Below, one piece after another: positions 46,780 to 57,688 of a DNA stretch of 64,000 nucleotides. The notes below the pieces were generated by a model. It did no database searches and had not been told where the DNA came from. It saw nothing but the letters and a program-made list of their open reading frames with translations. A program made the translations under genes and the position numbers. Positions within the stretch are counted from its first letter, which is position 1, and every line of letters starts with the position of its first letter. The stretch covers positions 1,422,492 to 1,486,491 of the forward strand of contig OX246744.1 of assembly GCA_945910005.1 (NCBI GenBank), read 5' to 3'. The DNA comes from Isoperla grammatica (lineage: Eukaryota; Arthropoda; Insecta; Plecoptera; Perlodidae).

Positions 46780-48510
46780 AAAGTGATATATAAGTTTCTA
46801 AAGAGGGTCTGCGACTAATCACAAATACGCGTCCGTTTCGCTCTTACTTTAATAGTTGAGGAGATATTTAAGAAAAACTCTTCTAGAAGAAACTAGTCAA
46901 GCCAGTCAAGAGTGTTATATGGGTTCCTAGAGAGGGTCTGTAAGTGATCACAAATATGCGTCCGTTTCGATCTAACTTTAAAAGTTTAGGAGATATTTAT
47001 GAAAAACTCTTCTAGAAGAAACTAGTCAAGCCAGTCAAGAGTGTTATATGGGTTCCTAGAGAGGGTCTGTAAGTGATCACAAATATGCGTCCGTTTCGAT
47101 CTAACTTTAAAAGTTTAGGAGATATTTATGAAAAACTCTTGTAGAAAAAACTAGTCAAGCCAGTCAAGAGTGTTATATGGGTTCCTAGAGAGGGTCTGTA
47201 AGTGATCACAAATATGCGTCCGTTTCGATCTAACTTTAAAAGTTTAGGAGATATTTATGAAAAACTCTTGTAGAAGAAACTAGTCAAGCCAGTCAAGAGT
47301 GTTATATGGGTTCCTAGAGAGGGTCTGTAAGTGATCACAAATACGCGTCCGTTTCGCTCTAACTTTAAAAGTTTAGGAGATATTTATATGAAAAACTCTT
47401 GTAGAAAAAACTAGGCAAGCCAGTCAAGAGTGTTATATGGGTTCCTAGAGAGGGTCTGTAAGTGATCACAAATACGCGTCCGTTTCGCTCTAACTTTAAA
47501 AGTTTAGGAGATATTTATATGAAAAACTCTTGTAGAAAAAACTAGTCAAGCCAGTCAAGAGTGTTATATGGGTTCCTAGAGAGGGTCTGTAAGTGATCAC
47601 AAATATGCGTCCGTTTCGATCTAACTTTAAAAGTTTAGGAGATATTTATATGAAAAACTCTTGTAGAAAAAACTAGTCAAGCCAGTCAAGAGTGTTATAT
47701 GGGTTCCTAGAGAGGGTCTGTAAGTGATCACAAATATGCGTCCGTTTCGATCTAACTTTAAAAGTTTAGGAGATATTTATATGAAAAACTCTTGTAGAAA
47801 AAACTAGGCAAGCCAGTCAAGAGTGTTATATGGGTTCCTAGAGAGGGTCTGTAAGTGATCACAAATACGCGTCCGTTTCGCTCTAACTTTAAAAGTTTAG
47901 GAGATATTTATATGAAAAACTCTTGTAGAAAAAACTAGGCAAGCCAGTCAAGAGTGTTATATGGGTTCCTAGAGAGGGTCTGTAAGTGATCACAAATATG
48001 CGTCCGTTTCGATCTAACTTTAAAAGTTTAGGAGATATTTATGAAAAACTCTTGTAGAAGAAACTAGTCAAGCCAGTCAAGAGTGTTATATGGGTTCCTA
48101 GAGAGGGTCTGTAAGTGATCACAAATACGCGTCCGTTTCGCTCTAACTTTAAAAGTTTAGGAGATATTTATATGAAAAACTCTTGTAGAAAAAACTAGGC
48201 AAGCCAGTCAAGAGTGTTATATGGGTTCCTAGAGAGGGTCTGTAAGTGATCACAAATACGCGTCCGTTTCGCTCTAACTTTAAAAGTTTAGGAGATATTT
48301 ATATGAAAAACTCTTGTAGAAAAAACTAGGCAAGCCAGTCAAGAGTGTTATATGGGTTCCTAGAGAGGGTCTGTGAGTGATCACAGAAACCCGTCCGTTT
48401 TGCTCTAACTTTAATAGTTTGGGAGATATTTATGAAACACTCTTCTAGAAGAAACTAGTCAAGCCAGCCAATAGTGTTATATGGGTTCCTAGAGAGGGTC
48501 TGTAAGTGAT
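46780..48510. repeat. About 130-bp minisatellite, 14 copies, filling an intron
   Basis: The unit carries GGGTTCCTAGAGAGGGTCTG, TAAGTGATCACAAATA, GCGTCCGTTTCG, TCTAACTTTAAAAGTTTAGG, AGATATTTATATGAAAAACT and CTTGTAGAA. GGGTCTG recurs at roughly 46,806, 46,935, 47,063 and onward to 48,500. The first and last copies are the most diverged, as expected for an array homogenised in the middle. It occupies nearly all of the intron between exons 8 and 9 and shows no similarity to either exon. Confidence 0.95.
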
Positions 48511-48534
48511 CACAAATAAGAGTCCGTTTTGGTC

Positions 48535-48605
48535 TTGCTGTCATAGTTCCGTACGGGTAATCGAACCCTGGACCTTCTGCTGTGGAAGCAGGACGAGTCA
48601 CACGC
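48535..48605 (-). mobile_element. tRNA-SINE head fragment
   Basis: On the minus strand GCAGAAGGTCCAGGGTTCGA then TTACCCG is a B-box region like that of the SINE at 33,015-33,180. It lies just downstream of the exon 8 donor. No full tRNA fold. Confidence 0.45.
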
Positions 48606-48621
48606 AGCAGGTGGTGCGCAC

Positions 48622-48851
48622 CTTGTTGACGTAGTCGTAGAACTCGTCAGCCCGGTGAACCCAGCAGAGTAACGACATAATGGACATGACGGTCGCGTGC
48701 AGGTGATACGCAAACATCTCGGGATACTCGTTGGCAATCTTCTCGGAGAGGGCCTCGGTTTGTATGTTCATCGTGAGACACACTATGGCTGCCGCTGTGT
48801 AGCCGCAGGGTACCTCCGTCACCATCAGACATATGGTGGTGTAGGCGGCGT
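48622..48851 (-). CDS. Exon 8 of the minus-strand gene (phase 1-0)
   Basis: The acceptor GATTGTTACAG and donor AAG|GTGCGC bound 230 bases: two completing a codon plus 76 codons. They read AAYTTICLMVTEVPCGYTAA, then AIVCLTMNIQTEALSEKI, then ANEYPEMFAYHLHATVMS, then IMSLLCWVHRADEFYDYVNK. The sequence is helical and hydrophobic in places but I see no clear membrane span or known motif. Its first 60-70 bases and acceptor are the template of the 78-bp array upstream. Confidence 0.75.
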
Positions 48852-49935
48852 CTGTAACAATCAAACACGCGGCGGTGTAGCCGCAGGGTACCTCCGTCAC
48901 CATCAGACATATGGTGGTGTAGGCGGCGTCTGTAACAATCAAACACGCGGCGGTGTAGCCGCAGGGTACCTCCGTCACCATCAGACATATGGTGGTGTAG
49001 GCGGCGTCTGTAACAATCAAACACGCGGCGGTGTAGCCGCAGGGTACCTCCGTCACCATCAGACATATGGTGGTGTAGGCGGCGTCTGTAACAATCAAAC
49101 ACGCGGCGGTGTAGCCGCAGGGTACCTCCGTCACCATCAGACATATGGTGGTGTAGGCGGCGTCTGTAACAATCAAACACGCGGCGGTGTAGCCGCAGGG
49201 TACCTCCGTCACCATCAGACATATGGTGGTGTAGGCGGCGTCTGTAAGTGTAACACAATCAAACACGCGGCAGTGTAGCCGCAGGGTACCTCCGTCACCA
49301 TCAGACATATGGTGGTGTAGGCGGCGTCTGTAACAATCAAACACTCGGCGGTGTAGCCGCAGGGTACCTCCGTCACCATCAGACATATGGTGGTGTAGGC
49401 GGCGTCTGTAACAATCAAACACTCGGCGGTGTAGCCGCAGGGTACCTCCGTCACCATCAGACATATGGTGGTGTAGGCGGCGTCTGTAACAATCAAACAC
49501 TCGGCGGTGTAGCCGCAGGGTACCTCCGTCACCATCAGACATATGGTGGTGTAGGCGGCGTCTGTAACAATCAAACACTCGGCGGTGTAGCCGCAGGGTA
49601 CCTCCGTCACCATCAGACATATGGTGGTGTAGGCGGCGTCTGTAACAATCAAACACTCGTTGGCAATCTTCTCGGAGAGGGCCTCGGTTTGTATGTTCAT
49701 CGTGAGACAGACTATGGCTGCCGCGGTGTAGCCGCAGGGTACCTCCGTCACCATCAGACATATGGTGGTGTAGGCAGCGTCTGTAACAATCAAACACTCG
49801 TTGGCAATCTTCTCGGAGAGGGCCTCGGTTTGTATGTTCATCGTGAGACAGACTATTGCTGCCGCGGTGTAGCCGCAGGGTACCTCCGTCACCATCAGAC
49901 ATATGGTGGTGTAGGCGGCGGCTGTAACACAATCT
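48780..49935 (-). repeat. 78-bp array of the exon 8 acceptor junction, 13 copies
   Basis: Each unit holds TGTTACAG|ACGCCGCC and about the first 60 bases of exon 8. TCTGTAAC (complement of GTTACAGA) recurs at 48,851, 48,929, 49,007, 49,085, 49,163, 49,241, 49,327, 49,405, 49,483, 49,561, 49,639, about 49,780 and about 49,921. Most intervals are 78 bases (26 codons), one is 86, and the two most distal are longer, carrying more of exon 8 (TGAACATACAAACCGAGGCC). Copies are nearly identical. The proximal six acceptors read into exon 8 in the correct frame without stops. Confidence 0.95.
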
Positions 49936-50360
49936 GTCATCTCTTATCCTTAGGGGGGGGGGGAGGGGAGTAGTTTCCCCCACATCCTACTCCTCGACCC
50001 CAAAAACACGGTCGAGTATTGGGCTGTTCTTGTGCTGGCGTTGCACAAATGCGTTGGCAGTTACGGCGTTGCTTCACAGAACGCGCGCCACGTGTTTAGC
50101 CTGCCGACGTTTGGCGCTACCTGTCGTCTATCTCTGGTACTTTGTCTATCACGGTTGCCATGAGGTGGTAGTGCGTGGTGCAAGACCTGCCACCTATCAG
50201 CGACTTATATGTGCAGTGGCGGGTAAGTATTTAATATGTATCCTGTGGGGAATGCCGGCTCAATCGTTGCCAAGTCCATGTCCAAGCAAAGAGGCGACGC
50301 TATCAACAATAATCAACAAGCAATGAACTGAGAGTAGACATTGTTGATGTCGACAAATCT

Positions 50361-50512
50361 GGACCTAGATCTGGAAATAGCAACAAAAAACGGAGGTTCG
50401 GAAACGTTCTTAGGGCCGGTCTTACGATCTTCTAATAAGACTGGAAATAGCAACAAAAAACTGAGGTTTGAAACGTTCTTACAATCTCCTAATAATAAAG
50501 TTATTTGTAGCA
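50361..50512. repeat. Small tandem duplication in intron 7
   Basis: CTGGAAATAGCAACAAAAAA then GAGGTT and GAAACGTTCTTA and TCTCCTAATAA/TCTTCTAATAA occurs twice about 75-80 bases apart. No coding content. Confidence 0.6.
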
Positions 50513-50698
50513 GTTAAGCTATTTGGAGGATTTCAAAGGTTTTGATTTGTGGTTGCCACGGAGAAAACAAGCTATTCGACGAATAACAGCTTATCGGGAC
50601 ATTGTAAGACTGGACTTGAGGAGGGTGGATTTTGGCTTTGCCGTCATCCAAGTGATTGGTAATGTAGGTAGGCGGTTCTACTTGGACATGTTACTCAC

Positions 50699-50908
50699 CC
50701 AGGTTGAGTCGGTTGTACCCGTGCACCATGAAGGCCCTCATGAAGGCGTCGTGAATCTGCTCGCGGTATTGACGGAGGAAGGTCTTGTCCTCCGAGTAGT
50801 ATTCGCCGACCACAACGTTGAAGTGGGTGTTCTCGAAGAAGATCTTTGGCGTGTCGAACTGTAGCCGGTTCTCGTTGCGATCCAACAGGTAGTGAAGCAC
50901 GCGGTTAC
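50699..50908 (-). CDS. Exon 7 of the minus-strand gene (phase 1-1)
   Basis: The acceptor ATTTCGTCGCAG and donor GTGAGTAAC bound 210 bases. They read NRVLHYLLDRNENRLQFD, then TPKIFFENTHFNVVVGEYY, then SEDKTFLRQYREQIHDAF, then MRAFMVHGYNRLNL. The clean open frame with alternating charged and aromatic residues indicates a folded domain. This exon and exon 4 have no junction array, which makes them internal controls for the amplified exons. Confidence 0.8.
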
Positions 50909-51265
50909 CTGCGACGAAATAAACCACACTTGTTCGAAATTGGTTTCCAAAATCGACTGATTTGTTGCTCTCTTGACAGGATCTCCGACCAGCAAGAAGA
51001 TTGGATGCATAGCTTCCAAGAACAAGTGACCTCCGGTGATTTTGTACTCTCAATAAACGGACCAAAGTACCGAATTTGATATCGATATCGGCACCGGCAG
51101 CTCCTACTGAAGTTTATTTAAAAATATGTTTGCCTCAGTCACAAGGCGAATGCTGGGATTGAGCCATTGAGCCACCCCTCGGACATACCTTGCCAACTAT
51201 TCAAATAACGTTATACTTACCCCCTCGGAATACCTATGTATCCTTTGGATAACTTGCTTCCACCA

Positions 51266-51538
51266 TGACCACTACCAATTAGTATTACGATCGTTGGATA
51301 AGTTTCTCGATAGTTATTCTCGGGATGAGCAACATTTCTGAATAGTGACGTTTATTGGCCCTAGTAAAAATTATTATTACCCACCATGGCATTATTATCA
51401 CCATGGCAACTACCAATCAGGTGGCTTAGCCCTGTACTACGATCATTGGATAAGCTTCTTGATAGTGGTTCCCGGGATAAGCACCATTTCTGAAGAGTGA
51501 CGTTTATTGGCCCTGGTAAAAATGATTCTTACCCAGCA
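51266..51538. repeat. Donor-side duplication next to exon 6
   Basis: A diverged segment of about 130 bases is present twice (about 51,266-51,385 and 51,400-51,538). It shares ACGATC, TTGGATAAG, CATTTCTGAA, AGTGACGTTTATTGGCCCT and a final TTACCCA. The second copy ends in the real exon 6 donor; the first ends in a donor-like TTACCCACC. It is older than the other junction arrays. Confidence 0.55.
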
Positions 51539-51789
51539 GACTGACGAGTCTGTTGTCCGACGAGACCATGCCCAGCAGCGTCATGAACAGTTCCTTGTTG
51601 AGGCTCTCCGACAGAAGCTCCGTCATGTGTTTGCTCGCCGCGTACTCGAGCATCGAACTGATGTCCAGCACGGCCTCGTCTGTCAGATCCGGCTGGGTCG
51701 TCCACTCGGCCATGGACGTGATGACGTAGAGCAAGTCGACGTTGCTCATGTTGTCGAAGATGCGCGTGGCGCACACCTCCAGGCCCTTC
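51533..51789 (-). CDS. Exon 6 of the minus-strand gene (phase 2-1)
   Basis: The acceptor CCACCTGCGCAG and donor G|GTAAGA bound 257 bases. They read KGLEVCATRIFDNMSNVD, then LLYVITSMAEWTTQPDLT, then DEAVLDISSMLEYAASKH, then MTELLSESLNKELFMTLL, then GMVSSDNRLVSLL. Regular leucine/isoleucine spacing suggests an all-helical, possibly repeat-helical (armadillo/HEAT-like) fold, but that is an impression only. Its acceptor and first third are the template of the large array upstream. Confidence 0.8.
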
Positions 51790-54700
51790 CTGCGCAGGTG
51801 GGGGGGACATTACACTACTTGCTGACACCTGTTGCCGTGGACGTGATGACGTAGAGCAGGTCCACGTTGCTCATGTTGTCGAAGATGCGCGTAGCGCACA
51901 CCTCGAGGCCCTTCCTGCGCAGGGAGGGGGGGAGATAACACTACTTGCTGGCACCTGTTGCCGTGGACGTGATGACGTAGAGCAGGTCCACGTTGCTCAT
52001 GTTGTCGAAGATGCGCGTGGCGCACACCTCGAGGCCCTTCCTGCGCAGGGGGAGGGGGGACATTACACTACTTGCTGACACCTGTTGCCATGGACGTGAT
52101 GACGTAGAGCAGGTCCACGTTGCTCATGTTGTCGAAGATGCGCGTGGCGCACACCTCCAGGCCCTTCCTGCGCAGGGAGGGGGATACTACACTACTTGCT
52201 GACACCTGTTGCCGTGGACGTGATGACGTAGAGCAGGTCCACGTTGCTCATGTTGTCGAAGATGCGCGTGGCGCACACCTCGAGGCCCTTCCTGCGCAGG
52301 GAGGGGGACATTACACTACTTGCTGACACCTGTTGCCATGGACGTGATGACGTAGAGCAGGTCCACGTTGCTCATGTTGTCGAAGATGCGCGTGGCGCAC
52401 ACCTCGAGGCCCTTCCTGCGCAGGGAGGGGGACATTACACTACTTGCTGACACCTGTTGCCATGGACGTGATGACGTAGAGCAGGTCCACGTTGCTCATG
52501 TTGTCGAAGATGCGCGTGGCGCACACCTCGAGGCCCTTCCTGCGCAGGGGGAGGGGGGACATTACACTACTTGCTGGCACCTGTTGCCGTGGACGTGATG
52601 ACGTAGAGCAGGTCCACGTTGCTCATGTTGTCGAAGATGCGCGTGGCGCACACCTCCAGGCCCTTCCTGCGCAGGGAGGGGGATACTACACTACTTGCTG
52701 ACACCTGTTGCCGTGGACGTGATGACGTAGAGCAGGTCCACGTTGCTCATGTTGTCGAAGATGCGCGTGGCGCACACCTCCAGGCCCTTCCTGCGCAGGG
52801 GGGGGGGGACATTACACTACTTGCTGACACCTGTTGCCGTGGACGTGATGACGTAGAGCAGGTCCACGTTGCTCATGTTGTCGAAGATGCGCGTGGCGCA
52901 CACCTCCAGGCCCTTCCTGCGCAGGGAGGGGGAGACATTACACTACTTGCTGGCACCTGTTGCCGTGGACGTGATGACGTAGAGCAGGTCCACGTTGCTC
53001 ATGTTGTCGAAGATGCGCGTGGCGCACACCTCTAGACCCTTCCTGCGCAGGGAGGGGGATACTACACTACTTGCTGACACCTGTTGCCGTGGACGTGATG
53101 ACGTAGAGCAGGTCCACGTTGCTCATTTTGTCGAAGATGCGCGTGGCGCACACCTCAAGGCCCTTCCTGCGCAGGGAGGGGGACATTACACTACTTGCTG
53201 ACACCTGTTACCATGGACGTGATGACGTAGAGCAGGTCCACGTTGCTCATGTTGTCGAAGATGCGCGTGGCGCACACCTCGAGGCCCTTCCTGCGCAGGG
53301 GGGGGGACATTACACTACTTGCTGGCACCTGTTACCATGGACGTGATGACGTAGAGCAGGTCCACGTTGCTCATGTTGTCGAAGATGCGCGTGGCGCACA
53401 CCTCGAGGCCCTTCCTGCGCAGGGAGGGGGACATTACACTACTTGCTGGCACCTGTTGCCGTGGACGTGATGACGTAGAGCAGGTCCACGTTGCTCATGT
53501 TGTCGAAGATGCGTGTGGCGCACACCTCGAGGCCCTTCCTGCGCAGGGGGAGGGGGGACATTACACTACTTGCTGGCACCTGTTACCATGGACGTGATGA
53601 CGTAGAGCAGGTCCACGTTGCTCATGTTGTCGAAGATGCGCGTGGCGCACACCTCGAGGCCCTTCCTGCGCAGGGGGAGGGGGAGAGGGGGGACATTACA
53701 CTACTTGCTGGCACCTGTTGCCGTGGACGTGATGACGTAGAGCAGGTCCACGTTGCTCATGTTGTCGAAGATGCGTGTGGCGCACACCTCGAGGCCCTTC
53801 CTGCGCAGGGGGAGGGGGAGAGGGGGGACATTACACTACTTGCTGGCACCTGTTGCCGTGGACGTGATGACGTAGAGCAGGTCCACGTTGCTCATGTTGT
53901 CGAAGATGCGCGTGGCGCACACCTCGAGGCCCTTCCTGCGCAGGGGGAGGGGGGACATTACACTACTTGCTGGCACCTGTTACCATGGACGTGATGACGT
54001 AGAGCAGGTCCACGTTGCTCATGTTGTCGAAGATACGCGTGGCGCACACCTCGAGGCCCTTCCTGCGCAGGGGGAGGGGGAGAGGGGGGACATTACACCA
54101 CTTGCTGGCACCTGTTACCATGGACGTGATGACGTAGAGCAGGTCCACGTTGCTCATGTTGTCGAAGATGCGCGTGGCGCACACCTCCAGGCCCTTCCTG
54201 CGCAGGGAGGGGGACATTACACTACTTGCTGGCACCTGTTGCCGTGGACGTGATGACGTAGAGCAGGTCCACGTTGCTCATGTTGTCGAAGATGCGCGTG
54301 GCGCACACCTCGAGGCCCTTCCTGCGCAGGGGGGGGGGACATTACACTACTTGCTGGCACCTGTTGGCGTGGACGTGATGACGTAGAGCAGGTCCACGTT
54401 GCTCATGTTGTCGAAGATGCGCGTGGCGCACACCTCGAGGCCCTTCCTGCGCAGGGGGAGGGGACATTACACTACTTGCTGGCACTTGTTGCCGTGGACG
54501 TGATGACGTAGAGCAGGTCCACGTTGCTCATGTTGTCGAAGATGCGCGTGGCGCACACCTCGAGGCCCTTCCTGCGCAGGGGGAGGGGGACATTACACTA
54601 CTTGCTGACACCTGTTGCCGTGGACGTGATGACGTAGAGCAGGTCCACGTTGCTCATGTTGTCGAAGATGCGCGTGGCGCACACCTCGAGGCCCTTCCTG

Positions 54701-55815
54701 CGCAGGGGGAGGGGGGACATTACACTACTTGCTGCCACCTGTTGCCGTGGACGTGATGACGTAGAGCAGGTCCACGTTGCTCATGTTGTCGAAGATGCGC
54801 GTGGCGCACACCTCGAGGCCCTTCCTGCGCAGGGGGGGGGACATGACACTACTTGCTGGCACCTGTTACCGTGGACGTGATGACGTAGAGCAGGTCCACG
54901 TTGCTCATGTTGTCGAAGATGCGCGTGGCGCACACCTCGAGGCCCTTCCTGCGCAGGGGGGGGGGGGAGACATTACACTACTTGCTGACACCTGTTACCG
55001 TGGACGTGATGACGTAGAGCAGGTCCACGTTGCTCATGTTGTCGAAGATGCGCGTGGCGCACACCTCGAGGCCCTTCCTGCGCAGGGAGGGGGACATTAC
55101 ACTACTTGCTGGCACCTGTTGCCGTGGACGTGATGACGTAGAGCAGGTCCACGTTGCTCATGTTGTCGAAGATGCGCGTGGCGCAAACCTCGAGGCCCTT
55201 CCTGCGCAGGGAGGGGGACATGACACTACTTGCTGGCACCTGTTGCCATGGACGTGATGACGTAGAGCAGGTCCACGTTGCTCATGTTGTCGAAGATGCG
55301 CGTGGCGCACACCTCGAGGCCCTTCCTGCGCAGGGAGGGGGGGGGGGGGACATTACACTACTTGCTGGCACCTGTTGCCGTGGACGTGATGACGTAGAGC
55401 AGGTCAACGTTGCTCATGTTGTCGAAGATGCGCGTGGCGCACACCTCAAGGCCCTTCCTGCGCAGGGGGAGGGGATACTACACTACTTGCTGACACCTGT
55501 TGCCATGGACGTGATGACGTAGAGCAGGTCAACGTTGCTCATGTTGTCGAAGATGCGCGTGGCGCACACCTCGAGGCCCTTCCTGCGCAGGGAGGGGGGG
55601 GGGGGGACATTACACTACTTGCTGGCACCTGTTGCCGTGGACGTGATGACGTAGAGCAGGTCAACGTTGCTCATGTTGTCGAAGATGCGCGTGGCGCACA
55701 CCTCAAGGCCCTTCCTGCGCAGGGAGGGGATACTACACTACTTGCTGACACCTGTTGCCGTGGACGTGATGACGTAGAGCAGGTCCACACCTCCAGGCCC
55801 TTCCTGCGGGGGGGG
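51790..55815 (-). repeat. 124-140 bp array of the exon 6 acceptor junction, about 33 copies
   Basis: Each unit contains a C-rich tract, CTGCGCAG and the first about 85 bases of exon 6 (AAGGGCCTCGAGGTGTGCGC through CTACGTCATCACGTCCATG). GCAACAGGTGTCAGCAAGTAG-type spacer follows. Counting the real exon, GACGTGATGACGTAGAGCA recurs about 33 times between 51,714 and 55,762. Length differences come mainly from the G/C tract before the acceptor. Reading on from any distal acceptor meets a stop (GCAAGTAG), so distal use would truncate the protein. The array makes up most of the 4.5 kb intron 5. Confidence 0.95.
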
Positions 55816-55949
55816 GGGGGGGGGGTAGATAACACGTTGTTTAACGACGTGGGGTACTCGACAACAACGATCATATGACGTCGGGGGATGTTTGGAAGAA
55901 AGTGACACTTAGAACGTAAAGGGGAAGAAAAGAGGAAGGGTGGGACGTG

Positions 55950-56050
55950 GACTACCTTTCACCTGACTTCTCCCCCTCGACCTGTCCGGCTAGGGTGGTA
56001 CTACCAGAAGCATTCGCTGCAGAGGTAGCTTCCAAAAACAAAACGAATAA
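55950..56050 (-). repeat. Dispersed intronic fragment, copy 1 of 3
   Basis: The minus strand has GCTTCTGGTAGTACCACCCT then AGCCGGACAGGTCGAGGGGG then AGAAG. Related segments are at 61,815-61,930 and 62,315-62,420, all in the same orientation in introns or flanks of this gene. Shared words include GAAGC, AGCC and GAGGGGGAGAAGCCAGACGA. Confidence 0.55.
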
Positions 56051-56273
56051 ACAAGTACACCGAATTTTAGAATTGTTAATGATAATAAATCTATAACCAA
56101 TCGGAGCTGACCGCTGTACTACAAGGGAATGTGAGTACTTTGAAGAGGAAAGGCATGATTGACATATTTTATGGTCTCTATGAACAATAACACCTACAAC
56201 TTCCCTATGGGTTTGCATTTTCCCGCCGTGTATTTTGATTGGGCGCGCACTATACCAATATCTGACGTACTAA

Positions 56274-56400
56274 CTTGAGCTTGGAGTAGTTGTGGGTGTG
56301 CGCGTCATTACCCCTGGTTATTGCGGGCGTACTCACTTGAGCTTGGAGTAGTTGTGGGTGTGCGCGTCGTTTCCCCTGGTTATGGCGGACGTCCGGTAGA
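56274..56400 (-). repeat. 62-bp duplication of the exon 5 donor junction, 2 copies
   Basis: CTTGAGCTTGGAGTAGTTGT then GGGTGTGCGCGTC occurs at 56,274 and 56,336. The proximal copy is the real exon end with GTGAGT; the distal has GTTAGT. It is the smallest member of the junction-array set and shows the same layout, with the copy on the intron side. Confidence 0.85.
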
Positions 56401-56459
56401 TCTCAAGAAGGCGCTGGACTGCGTTAATGGCCGATGACGTCATAGCCGGCCACAGGTAT
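56337..56459 (-). CDS. Exon 5 of the minus-strand gene (phase 2-2)
   Basis: 123 bases end at the donor GTGAGTACG. The acceptor chosen, GTCTGTCTCAAGGTAG, is the only AG that keeps phase with exon 4. The reading is YLWPAMTSSAINAVQRLLE, then IYRTSAITRGNDAHTHNY, then SKL. The first ten residues are less certain than the rest, because the AACGCAG closer to the conserved-looking part would need a different phase. Confidence 0.6.
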
Positions 56460-56819
56460 CTACCTTGAGACAGACACGAGTGTATTGGTTGGAGGGAAGA
56501 GAATGCCTAGGTCAACATGTACCGTAAAGCGTTACCGGTCTGTCGGGTTTCCACACAATTTGTCATCGGAAATCCATTGAAGCAGGCTCTACCCTCATTC
56601 ATCCTACAGACAGTGTTTAATCTTAACCCCCCAGCCCTCACGCATGCGCGTTATTGCTCCTGTATCATTCATTTGCTCTTAAGGGCCCAGCCCGTGAGAG
56701 AGTTTCCAGCAAAGTTAGAGGCAGAACTATTGCACTCTATCTCTATACAATTAAGTAGGTACGCATGAAGGAATGAATAAAATGTTCTCTCTTCGTCTCC
56801 TATGCCCACATTGACACAT

Positions 56820-57020
56820 TTATGTCATCATGCATCTCGCCAACCAATAGAGACAAGCCTCCAACTCCTTCCTGTCCAGCCCTCCTGGCATTCCTTCGTT
56901 GTGCTCTTTCGGTATCGAGCAATGGAATAGATGTTGCCTGTCCTGTATGCCATTCCCACAGAGCTTGCATGTACTGCTCTCTGCCAACCCCATTCTATGC
57001 AGGTGCTTTAAGTAAGTCAT
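56820..57020 (-). pseudogene. LINE ORF2 C-terminal fragment, minus strand
   Basis: The frame reads KHLHRMGLAESSTCKLCG, then NGIQDRQHLFHCSIPK, then KELEACLYWLARCMMT. H-x-x-[RK]-[ML]-G-[IL]...C-x-x-C-G...H-L...C is the usual C-terminal cysteine/histidine block of Jockey-like LINE ORF2 after the reverse transcriptase/RNase H. It is intronic and truncated. Confidence 0.65.
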
Positions 57021-57254
57021 GGCCAGTATCTAAACAGAACTGTGCTGTCGTTGTCCTTTTTCGATACTGATCCGTTCTTCATTTTTTCCTTTCTTTAACT
57101 AGCTCACTCCACATTTTATCTTTGCCTTTCTCTTTCCTGACTTGAATGGATCACTGATACTTGAATATGACTTGATACTCTATGTCGGAATGAGAATGGT
57201 AAGCTAGGTAAGGCAGAGCGCAGCTCGTAAGATGCGCCGCTCTCAAGAAAGACA

Positions 57255-57601
57255 TTGACTCCCTGCCCAACGAAATGAGCAGGACAGAGAAGGAGGCAGT
57301 CTTGTATTGGATTGCAAGAAAGAAAAATGCCACTGCACATTTAAGACTTCAAACAGGACACGATCTGCTTGGAAAGCACCTACCTACATCGAATGGGAAT
57401 CACCAACAGCAGTATGAGCAGTCTATGTGGGAGGGAGGAACAGAACAGAGAGCATCAGATGAGATGTCCAAGTCTTAAAGATGAAGTAGATGCCCTTTCA
57501 CCTGGCATGAGCTATGAGGAAAAGGAAGCCTGTCTCTACTGGAAAACCAGAAAATGCATAGAAGAAGAAGAAGAAGAAGAAGAAGAAGAAGAAGAAGAAG
57601 A
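57255..57601 (+). pseudogene. LINE ORF2 C-terminal fragment, plus strand, with GAA tail
   Basis: The frame EKEAVLYWIARKKNATAHL then RLQTGHDLLGKHL shifts by one base near 57,385 and continues HRMGITNSSMSSLCGREEQ, then CPSLKDEVDALSPGMS, then KEACLYWKTRKCIEE. It is followed by (GAA)n at about 57,561-57,600. It is the same block as the minus-strand fragment 250 bases away, in opposite orientation; frame shift and loss of a cysteine show it is dead. Confidence 0.65.
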
Positions 57602-57688
57602 TGAATGGCTGAAAAGGTCAACTCTGCACAGAAAAAAAAAACAAAAAAGCTAGGTACTATGTAGAGTGAGATAGCACGCGTGACTCAC

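Noticed and set aside
48598..49983. 461-codon open frame on the minus strand as a stand-alone gene
   Set aside because: It exists because the 78-bp unit is a multiple of three and lacks stops. Only its last part (48,622-48,851) is the real exon. It has no start context or domain of its own.
51993..55522. Plus-strand frames rich in VEDARGAHLEALPAQ
   Set aside because: They are the antisense reading of the exon 6 acceptor array. The coding sense is on the minus strand, as the splice phases show.
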